From NCBI GenBank assembly GCA_903832165.1, contig CAILAQ010000663.1:1-7770 (forward strand): a stretch of DNA of 7,770 bases, in the 5' to 3' direction. A model generated the notes under the pieces. It did not search any database. It worked only from the letters and a program-made list of their open reading frames with translations, and was not told the origin of the DNA. The position numbers were made by a program, and so were the translations under genes. Positions 1 to 6,544 of this stretch are shown here, in pieces (position 1 is the stretch's first letter; the number at the start of each line of letters is the position of its first letter). Source of the stretch: an uncultured Bacteroidota bacterium (GTDB lineage: Bacteria > Bacteroidota > Bacteroidia > Bacteroidales > UBA12481).

Positions 1-329
1 ATCTCAGCTTTTTCCAGCATCTCATCAAAGCGCTGCATTGCTGTACCGGAGGTGGCAGGACGGGCGACACGCTTTTCCGGCTTGGCGGTTTTGTCTGCCA
101 GTTCAGGATAAACACGGTCCCATTCCCAATCTTCAGGCAGCGGTTCAAATCCGGCAAAGAAGAAAATTACTGCTTCAGTACCCAGCCCTACGATCAGGAA
201 ATAACTGGAAAGCGGGTAGTGCTCCAGCTTCATCAGAGCTCCGATCATAACCACACTGGCACCCCAGCTATAGAGATAACCCATAAAGGTTTTCCACCAC
301 TTTTGCTGAACAAATTCGCTGATTCTCAT
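1..329 (-). CDS. gldL: GldL/PorL, Type IX secretion motor inner-membrane protein (partial, 3' end off window)
   Basis: Reading from the ATG at 327-329 gives 109 open codons running off the left edge, so the C-terminal part is missing. The product is the inner-membrane subunit that, with GldM, forms the proton-driven motor of Type IX secretion and gliding. Two hydrophobic segments are visible at about residues 17-36 and 40-61, followed by a soluble, charged stretch. TM1 ends in GALMK (Lys34). TM2 carries GLGTEA (Glu52) and ends in FEP (Glu62). These match, in order and spacing, the protonatable Lys27, Glu49 and Glu59 that I recall for Flavobacterium johnsoniae GldL. The start is forced: an in-frame TAA lies four codons upstream, at the end of gldK. 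The gap to gldK is 12 bp without a Shine-Dalgarno sequence, which suggests co-transcription. GldM should follow beyond the edge. Confidence 0.93.
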   Translation of the reverse strand, partial: MRISEFVQQKWWKTFMGYLYSWGASVVMIGALMKLEHYPLSSYFLIVGLGTEAVIFFFAGFEPLPEDWEWDRVYPELADKTAKPEKRVARPATSGTAMQRFDEMLEKAE

Positions 330-341
330 ATAAAAGATTTA

Positions 342-1685
342 TTATTTTTCAATACCCATTGTTGAACGAACGCAACGGAATCCGATATAGGATTTTGCCG
401 AATCCTGGTACTCATAGGCACGGGTACCATTCTGCAGATAGCTGGCAATATCTTTCCAGGAACCACCTCTCACCACTTTTCTCTTCATTACAGGAGATTC
501 ATTTGGCAGGGCGCTGTATTCATAATTCGGATTCATATCATGTGTAAAGCTGTATGCAGCTTCATCAAATGCTGAGCTGGTCCATTCGGCAACGTTGCCG
601 GCCATGTCATAGAGATTATAGTCGTTGGGCTCAAAAGAACCAACCGGTGATGGTTTAAGGAATCCATCGTCGACATAGTTTCCACGGAGCGGCTTGAAGT
701 TCGCCAGAAAGCATCCCTTACTGTTACGAGTATACGGACTTCCCCATGGATACATGGAGAGGTTCCTGCCTCCGCGGGCCGCATATTCCCATTCATATTC
801 GGTTGGGAGCCTGTAGTTCTGAACCACTGCCCCACCCTTGCTCTGTACGAGGAAGTTGTTGTAGAGCTGGGTTCTCCAAACGCAGAATGCCTGGCATTGT
901 TCCCAGGTTACACCAACAGTCGGATAATCATCAAATCCCGGATGCCAGAAATACATTTTAGCCATCGGATCATTGTAACTGTAGGTAAAATCAGATATCC
1001 AGCTGAGAGTATCAGGATAGATATTGATCTGATATGATTTCACAAACTTGGACCGGTCTGAAGCCAGGGCTGCATCCTGATAATAGGTTTTTGATTTATC
1101 TGAATTCTGTACGGCACGGCTGAAATTGCGCTTCTCTTTGGCCGCTTCCTGATAATTAATATCCTGATATGAGTATACTAATTTTCTGGTATCGAGTTCC
1201 TTGCGACGGAAAAATCTTTCACTTTCAGGAATATAAAGGGCTTCAAGGGCTGTCACCACATCAGGATCCCGTAAGTCAATTTTCGTTTCCCAGTTGATGA
1301 AAGGAGGATCGATTGGATTTTTGTTAGCATCTTCAGAGATGAGAAATTCATCCGGCATAGTTTCACCTAAGGTCTTGCGGGCAAGTGAATCGATTACCCA
1401 ATGTACAAACTGACGATATTCGTTGTTGGTGATTTCTGTTTCATCCATCCAGAAAGCATCAACCGAAATGGTCTTTGATTGAGAATTCATGGCAAATGTG
1501 GGATCCTCGTCATTCGGTCCAACCACAAAAGAACCCATAGGAACTTTAACCATTCCGTATGGATCCGGCTCGAACCATTTTTCCCTCTTTTGTACACCAA
1601 TCAGCTCGCCATTTCCGGTACTTGAACTGTTACATCCATTAAGTACCAGGGCTGCAATCAAACTAAGGAAAATTATCTTCTTCAT
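342..1685 (-). CDS. gldK: GldK/PorK, Type IX secretion ring lipoprotein with FGE-sulfatase-like fold
   Basis: The 447-residue lipoprotein has a signal peptide ending in the lipobox LNGC, with the lipidated Cys at residue 18. The rest is a formylglycine-generating-enzyme (SUMF1)-like domain. Its hallmarks are GMVKVPMGSF (44-53), DETEITNNEYRQF (81-93), PTVGVTWEQCQAF (255-267), YRLPTEYEWEYAARGG (291-306), YPWG (312-315), DMAGNVAEW (360-368), VVRGGSW (404-410) and GFRC (435-438). A Tyr- and charge-rich stretch at about residues 100-240 interrupts the fold and is not FGE-like. By my alignment the two catalytic cysteines of FGE, just after GGS, are Asp412 and Leu417, so enzyme activity is unlikely. 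In known systems GldK/PorK forms the periplasmic ring under the outer membrane with GldN/PorN. It lies 21 bp after porP and 12 bp before gldL, as expected for a por/gld operon. Confidence 0.94.
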   Translation of the reverse strand: MKKIIFLSLIAALVLNGCNSSSTGNGELIGVQKREKWFEPDPYGMVKVPMGSFVVGPNDEDPTFAMNSQSKTISVDAFWMDETEITNNEYRQFVHWVIDSLARKTLGETMPDEFLISEDANKNPIDPPFINWETKIDLRDPDVVTALEALYIPESERFFRRKELDTRKLVYSYQDINYQEAAKEKRNFSRAVQNSDKSKTYYQDAALASDRSKFVKSYQINIYPDTLSWISDFTYSYNDPMAKMYFWHPGFDDYPTVGVTWEQCQAFCVWRTQLYNNFLVQSKGGAVVQNYRLPTEYEWEYAARGGRNLSMYPWGSPYTRNSKGCFLANFKPLRGNYVDDGFLKPSPVGSFEPNDYNLYDMAGNVAEWTSSAFDEAAYSFTHDMNPNYEYSALPNESPVMKRKVVRGGSWKDIASYLQNGTRAYEYQDSAKSYIGFRCVRSTMGIEK

Positions 1686-1706
1686 ATCATTCTATAATCG
1701 AGTATA

Positions 1707-2666
1707 TTATAAAAATCTCACGCTTTTGTACCGCTGTGAATACTTGTCTGTTTTGATTTCCAGATTATATCCCAGCATGAATTCAACAGTGCCATTGCTG
1801 TAGGCACCAATAGCCGATGTGGTAAAGTCATACGATATCCCCAATCGAAGTCCGTTGGGCAATTCCGTGCCAACCAAAGCGGCTACAGCATCTCCGAGCC
1901 TGTAAGTAACGCCTCCCCAAAATCTTTTATTGTATAGCACCAGCAGATTAACATCCATCTGATAGGAGGCGCCATCGGATTTTGCGAATACCGAAGGCTG
2001 GATTTCGAAGATCGGGTTGGCAAGTTTAATCAGGTAACCGGCAGTTGCATAATAGTGTCTTCTCATTTTCATCATGGCACCTGAACCAAAATCGATAGTC
2101 GGCTCCAGAAGGTGCGCAGTGGAAATGCCGGCATATAACCGATCGGTATTGTAAAAAACGCCCAGGCCCATATCAAAATTCATTGAGGTTACCGCCTCAC
2201 TTGGAATTGCAGGGTCCTGTGTGGCAGGGCTGTGTTTATCATCGTCGGGAACACTCCACTTTCCATCGATAGCCTTGCTGAGCAATCCTATATTCAGTCC
2301 GATACCCAGTTTTCCGTCACCCAGGTCCATCCGGTAAGCGTAATCAAGGGTTATCGACATATTCTTTTCGAATCCGAGGCGGTCATCCATGAAGGTAAGA
2401 CCAACGCCACTGGGAATATTCAGTGGTTTTACCGGAGTATGCACGCTGAAGAGGGTTGTTTTCGGATTTCCTGCCAGGCCCATCCATTGCTGACGATTGA
2501 TCATGCCGGCGCTGAGCATCCCCTGCCCCCCCGCAAATCCAGGATTAACAGCCAGTTGATTAAACATATTGTGGGTGAATTGGGGATCCTGCTGCGAAAA
2601 AGCGTAGCCTCCCGTTAATCCAACGAGGACCAGTAAAATAAGATTTTTGATCCGAAAACTTTTCAT
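1707..2666 (-). CDS. porP: PorP/SprF-family Type IX secretion outer-membrane protein
   Basis: I start this protein at the ATG at 2664-2666 (319 residues) rather than at an in-frame TTG two codons upstream, because the ATG directly begins a clean signal peptide: MKSFRIKN, a hydrophobic run at residues 9-23, then cleavage near AFS-Q at 24/25. The mature N-terminus has the family signature QDPQFTHNMFN (26-36), then NPGFAG (41-46) and NRQQW (57-61). Alternating aromatic/glycine beta-strand patterns run to the C-terminus, ending in a strand-like YKSVRFL, as expected of an outer-membrane beta-barrel. The family (PorP/SprF) includes P. gingivalis PorP, needed for Type IX secretion, and F. johnsoniae SprF, needed for SprB export. 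Position immediately upstream of gldK favours PorP-like core function over an SprF-type adhesin partner. No SprB-like adhesin is in the window. Confidence 0.9.
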   Translation of the reverse strand: MKSFRIKNLILLVLVGLTGGYAFSQQDPQFTHNMFNQLAVNPGFAGGQGMLSAGMINRQQWMGLAGNPKTTLFSVHTPVKPLNIPSGVGLTFMDDRLGFEKNMSITLDYAYRMDLGDGKLGIGLNIGLLSKAIDGKWSVPDDDKHSPATQDPAIPSEAVTSMNFDMGLGVFYNTDRLYAGISTAHLLEPTIDFGSGAMMKMRRHYYATAGYLIKLANPIFEIQPSVFAKSDGASYQMDVNLLVLYNKRFWGGVTYRLGDAVAALVGTELPNGLRLGISYDFTTSAIGAYSNGTVEFMLGYNLEIKTDKYSQRYKSVRFL

Positions 2667-2757
2667 TCCCAAATTTAAGTCAGTAAAGATAAGCGAAAAA
2701 ATAAATACACAGCATGGTCAATAACGCAAAGGGTTTGCCTATAGTATACGATATGTT
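2667..2757 (-). promoter_or_regulatory. Candidate promoter for porP-gldK-gldL
   Basis: This 91-bp gap is the largest between genes of the minus-strand block. Read on the minus strand it holds TTTG at 2730-2727, a 19-bp spacer, and TATTTATT at 2707-2700. This resembles the Bacteroidota -33 TTTG / -7 TAnnTTTG promoter, but the -7 element matches only four of six defined positions. It would give an untranslated leader of roughly 30 bases. A second -7-like TATCTTTA lies nearer the gene but has no TTTG at the right distance. The TTTG is also one arm of a 5-bp perfect hairpin (GCAAA-GGG-TTTGC, 2726-2738). No T-tract terminator is seen. The call is weak, and read-through from the upstream genes is equally possible. 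Confidence 0.3.
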
Positions 2758-3900
2758 TTATGACAGCCGGCGATAATGATTCCACCATCGGTCAGGAACT
2801 TCACCATCACTGGCAATCTGGTAATCTCGCGGAGAGCACGCTACATATAATGAACGCGGGTATTTGGTTTCCGGATAAGGAATCTCCATCCACCACCTTC
2901 CTGATACCGGACTTTTATAAAAAGTTAAGTTGAACCCCGTGTTTGGAAGATTGATCAAATACTTCTGATACAGTTTGATATCCCCAAAAGGATAGTCTGA
3001 TTTACGTTGTAAAACACCCTGAAGGAAATGCCAGATCATTTGTGCAGCCAAAGCAGACGTTTGCCCTCCCCTGTCGCGGTCGGGCTGAAATCCGGCCAAT
3101 CCGAAAAGTGTAAGTTTATCGCTTAATCCGGCAAATCTGGCCAATTGGCATGATTCTTCAGCGGTGAATCCGTTGGCCGACGGGAAAGTCACCCCCGGAG
3201 CCTCTGTCTGACGAACAGCATTCATGGAAAAAAATACAAGATCAGAGTTCCGGAATACCGGTTCCGATTCACGCATATCTTCACGTAATGCCCCGAGTCT
3301 GTGATACTCAAAATATAATTCACCCATGCGGTCGAAACACGCAGTTTCATTGAGATAAGACTGATAGCCCAAGTGAACAAAATCGTACAGGCAGCCTTCG
3401 GGTTCAGAAACGAGCTTATTAAGGTAATGGCTCCTGTGCACTTCAGCCTCGGGCATGATATCCATTACGGAATCTATAACTGCCAGATTGTAAGGCGTTT
3501 CTAAACGCGTATATGCCTTTCCGCAAGTTAGCACGTCGTGTGTGTCGCGACCAATAAGGACAATAGTTTTATTCGCCTTTCCCAGCTCGGTGATTACATC
3601 CATGATGCCAATACAGGTATCGGCACCGGTTTTTCCCTCCCGAAAATTACCAAGGTCAACCAGGTCACCTGCAGGAAGTACCCCCGAAAGGCCATATAAA
3701 TAAGTACGGATTTCATCGGCAAGTATGGGGTTTCCAATTCCGGCCAAGACTATTTTCGCTGCTCCGACATTGGGTTTCTTGCCCTTTTTCCGATGGATAC
3801 CTGTGTTCCCGCTTACGGGATTGAGAATTCTGTCATCGGTGTGAACAGCCAATGGACCAACAGGATCAAAGTAGAGTAAAATTTCCTGTAATGATGGCAT
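2758..3900 (-). CDS. Arginase/formimidoylglutamase-like protein with degenerate metal site
   Basis: The start is taken at the ATG at 3898-3900 (380 residues); a TTG two codons upstream is less likely. It is a ureohydrolase-fold protein of the type usually auto-annotated as formimidoylglutamase (HutG) next to gld genes in Bacteroidota. Landmarks are LIGRDTHDV (115-123) for the arginase GGxH motif, IDSVMDI (142-148) for DxHxD, and SMNAVRQTEAPG (225-236) for SxDxDxxD. Of the six manganese ligands of true arginases, only Asp143 and Asp147 appear kept; the others read Thr120, Val145, Asn227 and Val229. The C-terminus has a conserved-looking tail, RWWMEIPYP (335-343) and PDRWW (369-373), that classical arginases lack. 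No hutH/U/I gene is nearby. It starts 9 bp after topA and so is probably co-transcribed with it. Function is unknown; a non-catalytic or scaffold role linked to Type IX secretion is a guess. Confidence 0.85.
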   Translation of the reverse strand: MPSLQEILLYFDPVGPLAVHTDDRILNPVSGNTGIHRKKGKKPNVGAAKIVLAGIGNPILADEIRTYLYGLSGVLPAGDLVDLGNFREGKTGADTCIGIMDVITELGKANKTIVLIGRDTHDVLTCGKAYTRLETPYNLAVIDSVMDIMPEAEVHRSHYLNKLVSEPEGCLYDFVHLGYQSYLNETACFDRMGELYFEYHRLGALREDMRESEPVFRNSDLVFFSMNAVRQTEAPGVTFPSANGFTAEESCQLARFAGLSDKLTLFGLAGFQPDRDRGGQTSALAAQMIWHFLQGVLQRKSDYPFGDIKLYQKYLINLPNTGFNLTFYKSPVSGRWWMEIPYPETKYPRSLYVACSPRDYQIASDGEVPDRWWNHYRRLS

Positions 3901-3909
3901 ATTCAATAT

Positions 3910-6213
3910 CTATTTGTCGTTTGAACTCTTAGCAATCAAGGCTTTGCAATCCTCCAAAGTCAAAGCGGCGGGATCCTGTGTTTTCGGAATTTTGAAATTC
4001 TTCTTTTTGAAAGAGATATAGGGACCAAAGCGGCCATTCAGGACTTTCAGCTCCGGTTCTTCCTCAAATTCCCGTATCACCCTCATCAGGTCAGCACTCC
4101 GCTTTTCAGTTATGATAACCATGGCTCGATCAAGATCGACGGTCATCGGGTCATCAACTCCCTTCTTGAGGGAATAAAAAGCACTTTTATGCCTGATATA
4201 AGGACCAAAACGACCAACGCCTACAGTAACTGCTGCGTCTTCAAAATCACCTATCGATCTGGGCAGGGCAAAAAGTTTGATGGCCTCCTCCATGGTGATG
4301 GTCTCGATCAGCTGACCTTTGGCCAGACGAGCAAAACGCGGCTTGCTGTCATCACTGGCCACACCAACCTGGACCATCGGGCCATACCGGCCGATCTTGA
4401 CCACAACGGGCTCACCAGTTTCAGGATGATTACCCAGCGAACGTTCGCCAGAGCTGCGCGATGAAGTTTTCTGCGTAAGATCAACCTGCTCATGGAAAGG
4501 TTTATAGAAACGATGGATCATTTCATACCATACCATTTTACCATCGGCTATTTCATCAAATTCCTCTTCAACACTGGCGGTAAAATTAAAATCGACAATA
4601 TTCCCGAAATGCTCGGTCAGAAAGTCATTGACTACCATTCCAATATCCGTTGGAAATAGCTTTGATTTCTCAAAGCCAGTTTTCTCATTTTTAACGAACC
4701 CGGTAATCTTGCCATCCTTCAGCTTCAGTCCGTCGAGACTCCGTACGGTTCCAATCCGGTCTTCCTTGACCACATATTCGCGGGTCTGGATAGTGGATAT
4801 TGTCGGTGCAAAAGTGGATGGACGGCCAATGCCCAGCTCTTCCAATTTCTTAACCAGACTGGCTTCGGTATACCTGGCCGGAGCATGCGAAAAACGCTGC
4901 ATGGCTTCAATGGATTCCATGTTCAGAGCTTGTCCCTGCTTCAATGGCGGAATCAGTTCCGATCCGCTTTCACCGTTTTCGTCATCAGTGCTTTCGCGAT
5001 AAACACGCATGAATCCATCAAACAGAAGAACCTCGCCCGTTGCAACCAGAGTCTCTTTACGATTTGATATCCTGATATTTACAGTGGTTTTTTCCAATAA
5101 GGCCTCGCTCATCTGGGAAGCTATGGTACGCTTCCAGATCAGTTCATACAATTTCTTTTCATTCGCGGGACCGGCAATTTCCGAATGTTCCATGTAGGTG
5201 GGACGAATAGCTTCATGAGCTTCCTGAGCACCCCTGGACTTAGTTTTGTATTGTCTGGTTTTAAGATATTTTTCTCCGAACTCGCTAAGAATTGCCTTTT
5301 TTGTGGTACCGATTGCAAGGTCCGACAGGTTTACCGAGTCGGTACGCATATAGGTGATCTTACCGGCTTCATACAATTTCTGGGCGATGGTCATGGTCTG
5401 GGAAACGGAAAACCCATATTTCCTGCTCGCCTCCTGCTGAAGGGTTGAGGTGGTAAAAGGTGGCGAAGGCGATTTTTTCACCGGTTTGGTTTCAACTCCA
5501 TCCACGGTAAATTCCGCAGTCCTGCAGCTTTCCAGGAAGGCCATAGTCTCCTCCCGTGTGGCGAATTTCTTGTCGAGTTCAGCTTTCAATTCTGTAATCT
5601 TACCATCAGAACCAGCTACCTCAAAAACAGCAACCACACGGTAAACAGGTACTGTATTAAAATTAAGTACCTCACGTTCCCGTTCAACCAGAAGTCTGAC
5701 GGCCACACTTTGTACGCGTCCGGCAGAAAGGGAAGGTTTAACTTTTTTCCATAAAACCGGACTTAACTCAAATCCGACCAGGCGATCAAGTACACGGCGT
5801 GCCTGTTGAGCGTTTACCAGGTTCTGATCGATCGGCCTTGGATTCTGAATGGCTTTCAGAATAGCTTCTTTCGTAATCTCATGAAAAACAATACGTTTGG
5901 CTTTCTCAGGAGCAATGCCCAATACTTCCGCCAGGTGCCATGAAATGGCCTCCCCTTCGCGGTCCTCGTCAGAAGCCAGCCACACCTGTGCAGATTCCTG
6001 CGCAAGTTTCTTCAGTTCGGCAACTACTTTCTTCTTATCCGGAGATATAATATAATGGGGTTCGTAGTTCTTTTTGATATTAATTCCGAACTCCTTTTTA
6101 GCTAAATCCCTGATATGTCCATAGCTGGATTTAACCAGGAAGTCCTTCCCCAGAAATTTCTCTATAGTTTTCGCTTTAGCGGGTGATTCTACAATTACAA
6201 GATTCTCAGCCAT
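3910..6213 (-). CDS. topA: DNA topoisomerase I (type IA), zinc-finger-less
   Basis: TopA relaxes negative supercoils through a covalent 5'-phosphotyrosine intermediate. I start it at the ATG at 6211-6213 (767 residues) because MAENLVIVESPAKAK is the canonical TopA N-terminus; an in-frame TTG 11 codons upstream would add an atypical tail. The Toprim domain has Glu9 (VIVESPAKA) and the acidic triad DEDRE (Asp82, Asp84, Glu86). The core shows SAGRVQSVA (about 163-171), the active-site Tyr288 in ITYMRTDS, HEAIRPT (332-338) and GIGRPST (461-467). The C-terminal part has three GR[YF]GP repeats at about residues 608, 667 and 727. Only two cysteines occur in the whole protein (230 and 756), so the tetracysteine zinc fingers of the E. 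coli enzyme are absent. This is usual for Bacteroidota TopA. A purine-rich AAAGGAA lies about 10 bases before the ATG. Confidence 0.97.
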   Translation of the reverse strand: MAENLVIVESPAKAKTIEKFLGKDFLVKSSYGHIRDLAKKEFGINIKKNYEPHYIISPDKKKVVAELKKLAQESAQVWLASDEDREGEAISWHLAEVLGIAPEKAKRIVFHEITKEAILKAIQNPRPIDQNLVNAQQARRVLDRLVGFELSPVLWKKVKPSLSAGRVQSVAVRLLVEREREVLNFNTVPVYRVVAVFEVAGSDGKITELKAELDKKFATREETMAFLESCRTAEFTVDGVETKPVKKSPSPPFTTSTLQQEASRKYGFSVSQTMTIAQKLYEAGKITYMRTDSVNLSDLAIGTTKKAILSEFGEKYLKTRQYKTKSRGAQEAHEAIRPTYMEHSEIAGPANEKKLYELIWKRTIASQMSEALLEKTTVNIRISNRKETLVATGEVLLFDGFMRVYRESTDDENGESGSELIPPLKQGQALNMESIEAMQRFSHAPARYTEASLVKKLEELGIGRPSTFAPTISTIQTREYVVKEDRIGTVRSLDGLKLKDGKITGFVKNEKTGFEKSKLFPTDIGMVVNDFLTEHFGNIVDFNFTASVEEEFDEIADGKMVWYEMIHRFYKPFHEQVDLTQKTSSRSSGERSLGNHPETGEPVVVKIGRYGPMVQVGVASDDSKPRFARLAKGQLIETITMEEAIKLFALPRSIGDFEDAAVTVGVGRFGPYIRHKSAFYSLKKGVDDPMTVDLDRAMVIITEKRSADLMRVIREFEEEPELKVLNGRFGPYISFKKKNFKIPKTQDPAALTLEDCKALIAKSSNDK

Positions 6214-6243
6214 TTTCGATTGGTTCCTTTTAAAAAAATCGCA

Positions 6244-6251
6244 CAAAGATT
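6244..6251 (-). promoter_or_regulatory. Weak candidate -7 element for topA
   Basis: On the minus strand the bases read AATCTTTG. This matches the Bacteroidota TAnnTTTG -7 element at five of six defined positions and lies 30 bases before the topA ATG, leaving a leader of about 24 bases. No TTTG occurs at the expected -33 distance; the region there is AT-rich (GTATATATAC). It is offered only because topA begins the minus-strand block and must have a promoter in this intergenic region. Confidence 0.25.
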
Positions 6252-6314
6252 AAATAATTTTCTGAAGTATATATACGTTTAATAAGGTGAAATGGAAAAA
6301 CAGTACTTAAAAAG

Positions 6315-6376
6315 GTGACGAGTGACAGGTGACGGGTGACAATAAGATGTGGCGAGTGACAGGTGACAGGTGACAA
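6315..6376 (+). repeat. Direct GTGACRR heptamer array (left arm of inverted-repeat element)
   Basis: GTGAC recurs with a strict 7-base period at 6315, 6322, 6329 and 6336. After a 6-base interruption (TAAGAT) the block resumes at 6349 (as GTGGC), 6356, 6363 and 6370. That makes eight heptamers in two blocks of four. The last two bases of each unit vary among GA, AG, GG and AA, always purines. Both blocks begin with a GA unit and end with an AA unit, so the second block looks like a copy of the first. The array is non-coding and lies 100-160 bases upstream of the topA start. Confidence 0.9.
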
Positions 6377-6447
6377 GAAAAATAGTTTTCATGGAGGGAA
6401 TTAATGAAACATATTATAATGCACATAATAATCAATTACCACAAACT

Positions 6448-6482
6448 CTGTCACTAGTCACTTGTCACCCGTCACTCGTCAC
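6448..6482 (-). repeat. Inverted GTGACRR heptamer array (right arm)
   Basis: Five GTCAC pentamers occur at exact 7-base spacing (6450, 6457, 6464, 6471, 6478). On the minus strand these are GTGACGA, GTGACGG, GTGACAA, GTGACTA and GTGACAG, the same heptamer family as 6315-6376 but inverted. The longest perfect match between arms is 14 bases: GTGACGGGTGACAA at 6329-6342 against its complement at 6462-6475. The arms could therefore pair into a long, imperfect hairpin around the AT-rich core at 6377-6447. That core holds no supportable gene. Confidence 0.9.
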
Positions 6483-6494
6483 AGTAGTGCGTGT

Positions 6495-6507
6495 CTCGTG
6501 TCACGAG
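6495..6507. promoter_or_regulatory. 13-base perfect palindrome, possible operator
   Basis: CTCGTG-T-CACGAG is a perfect 6-bp inverted repeat around one central base. It sits immediately upstream of the -7 element of the penicillin-binding protein gene, in the spacer / -33 zone where a regulator could block or recruit polymerase. Its right half contains GTCAC, so it may instead be a derivative of the adjacent heptamer array, although it is out of the 7-base register by one base. Regulatory function is inferred from position only. Confidence 0.4.
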
Positions 6508-6515
6508 TTTATCAT

Positions 6516-6523
6516 TAACTTTG
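6516..6523 (+). promoter_or_regulatory. -7 promoter element for the penicillin-binding protein gene
   Basis: TAACTTTG is an exact match to the Bacteroidota -7 consensus TAnnTTTG. It ends 21 bases before the ATG at 6545, giving a short leader of about 15 bases without a Shine-Dalgarno sequence, typical of the phylum. No TTTG is present 19-21 bases upstream; that position falls in TGTCTCG at the edge of the palindrome. The promoter may thus depend on an activator or simply tolerate a poor -33 element. Confidence 0.55.
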
Positions 6524-6544
6524 CACCGTAATTTTTCGACCTAT

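Noticed and set aside
38..250. Plus-strand open frame opposite the left-edge gene
   Set aside because: It is the antisense shadow of gldL, which shows clear family motifs on the minus strand; the plus-strand translation has no recognisable signal.
342..1685. Sulfatase-modifying formylglycine-generating enzyme
   Set aside because: The lipobox, the missing catalytic cysteines and the position between porP and gldL identify it as GldK/PorK instead.
2726..2738. Hairpin GCAAA-GGG-TTTGC as a transcription terminator
   Set aside because: The stem is only 5 bp with no following T-tract on either strand, so it is too weak for an intrinsic terminator.
2758..3900. Functional formimidoylglutamase (hutG) of histidine degradation
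   Set aside because: Most manganese ligands are replaced and no other histidine-utilisation gene is nearby, so I did not assign the symbol.
6214..6246. Eleven-codon N-terminal extension of TopA starting at TTG
   Set aside because: The canonical TopA N-terminus begins at the ATG at 6213. The extension is AT-rich, would overlap the probable promoter/leader, and lacks family similarity.
6315..6482. CRISPR array
   Set aside because: The units are 7 bases with no unique spacers, the two arrays face each other, and no cas genes are present.
6391..6531. A 46-codon plus-strand open frame beginning ATGGAGGGAATT in the intergenic region
   Set aside because: It runs through the inverted heptamer array, the palindrome and the -7 element of the next gene, and its residue composition follows the repeat. 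No ribosome-binding or family evidence supports it.
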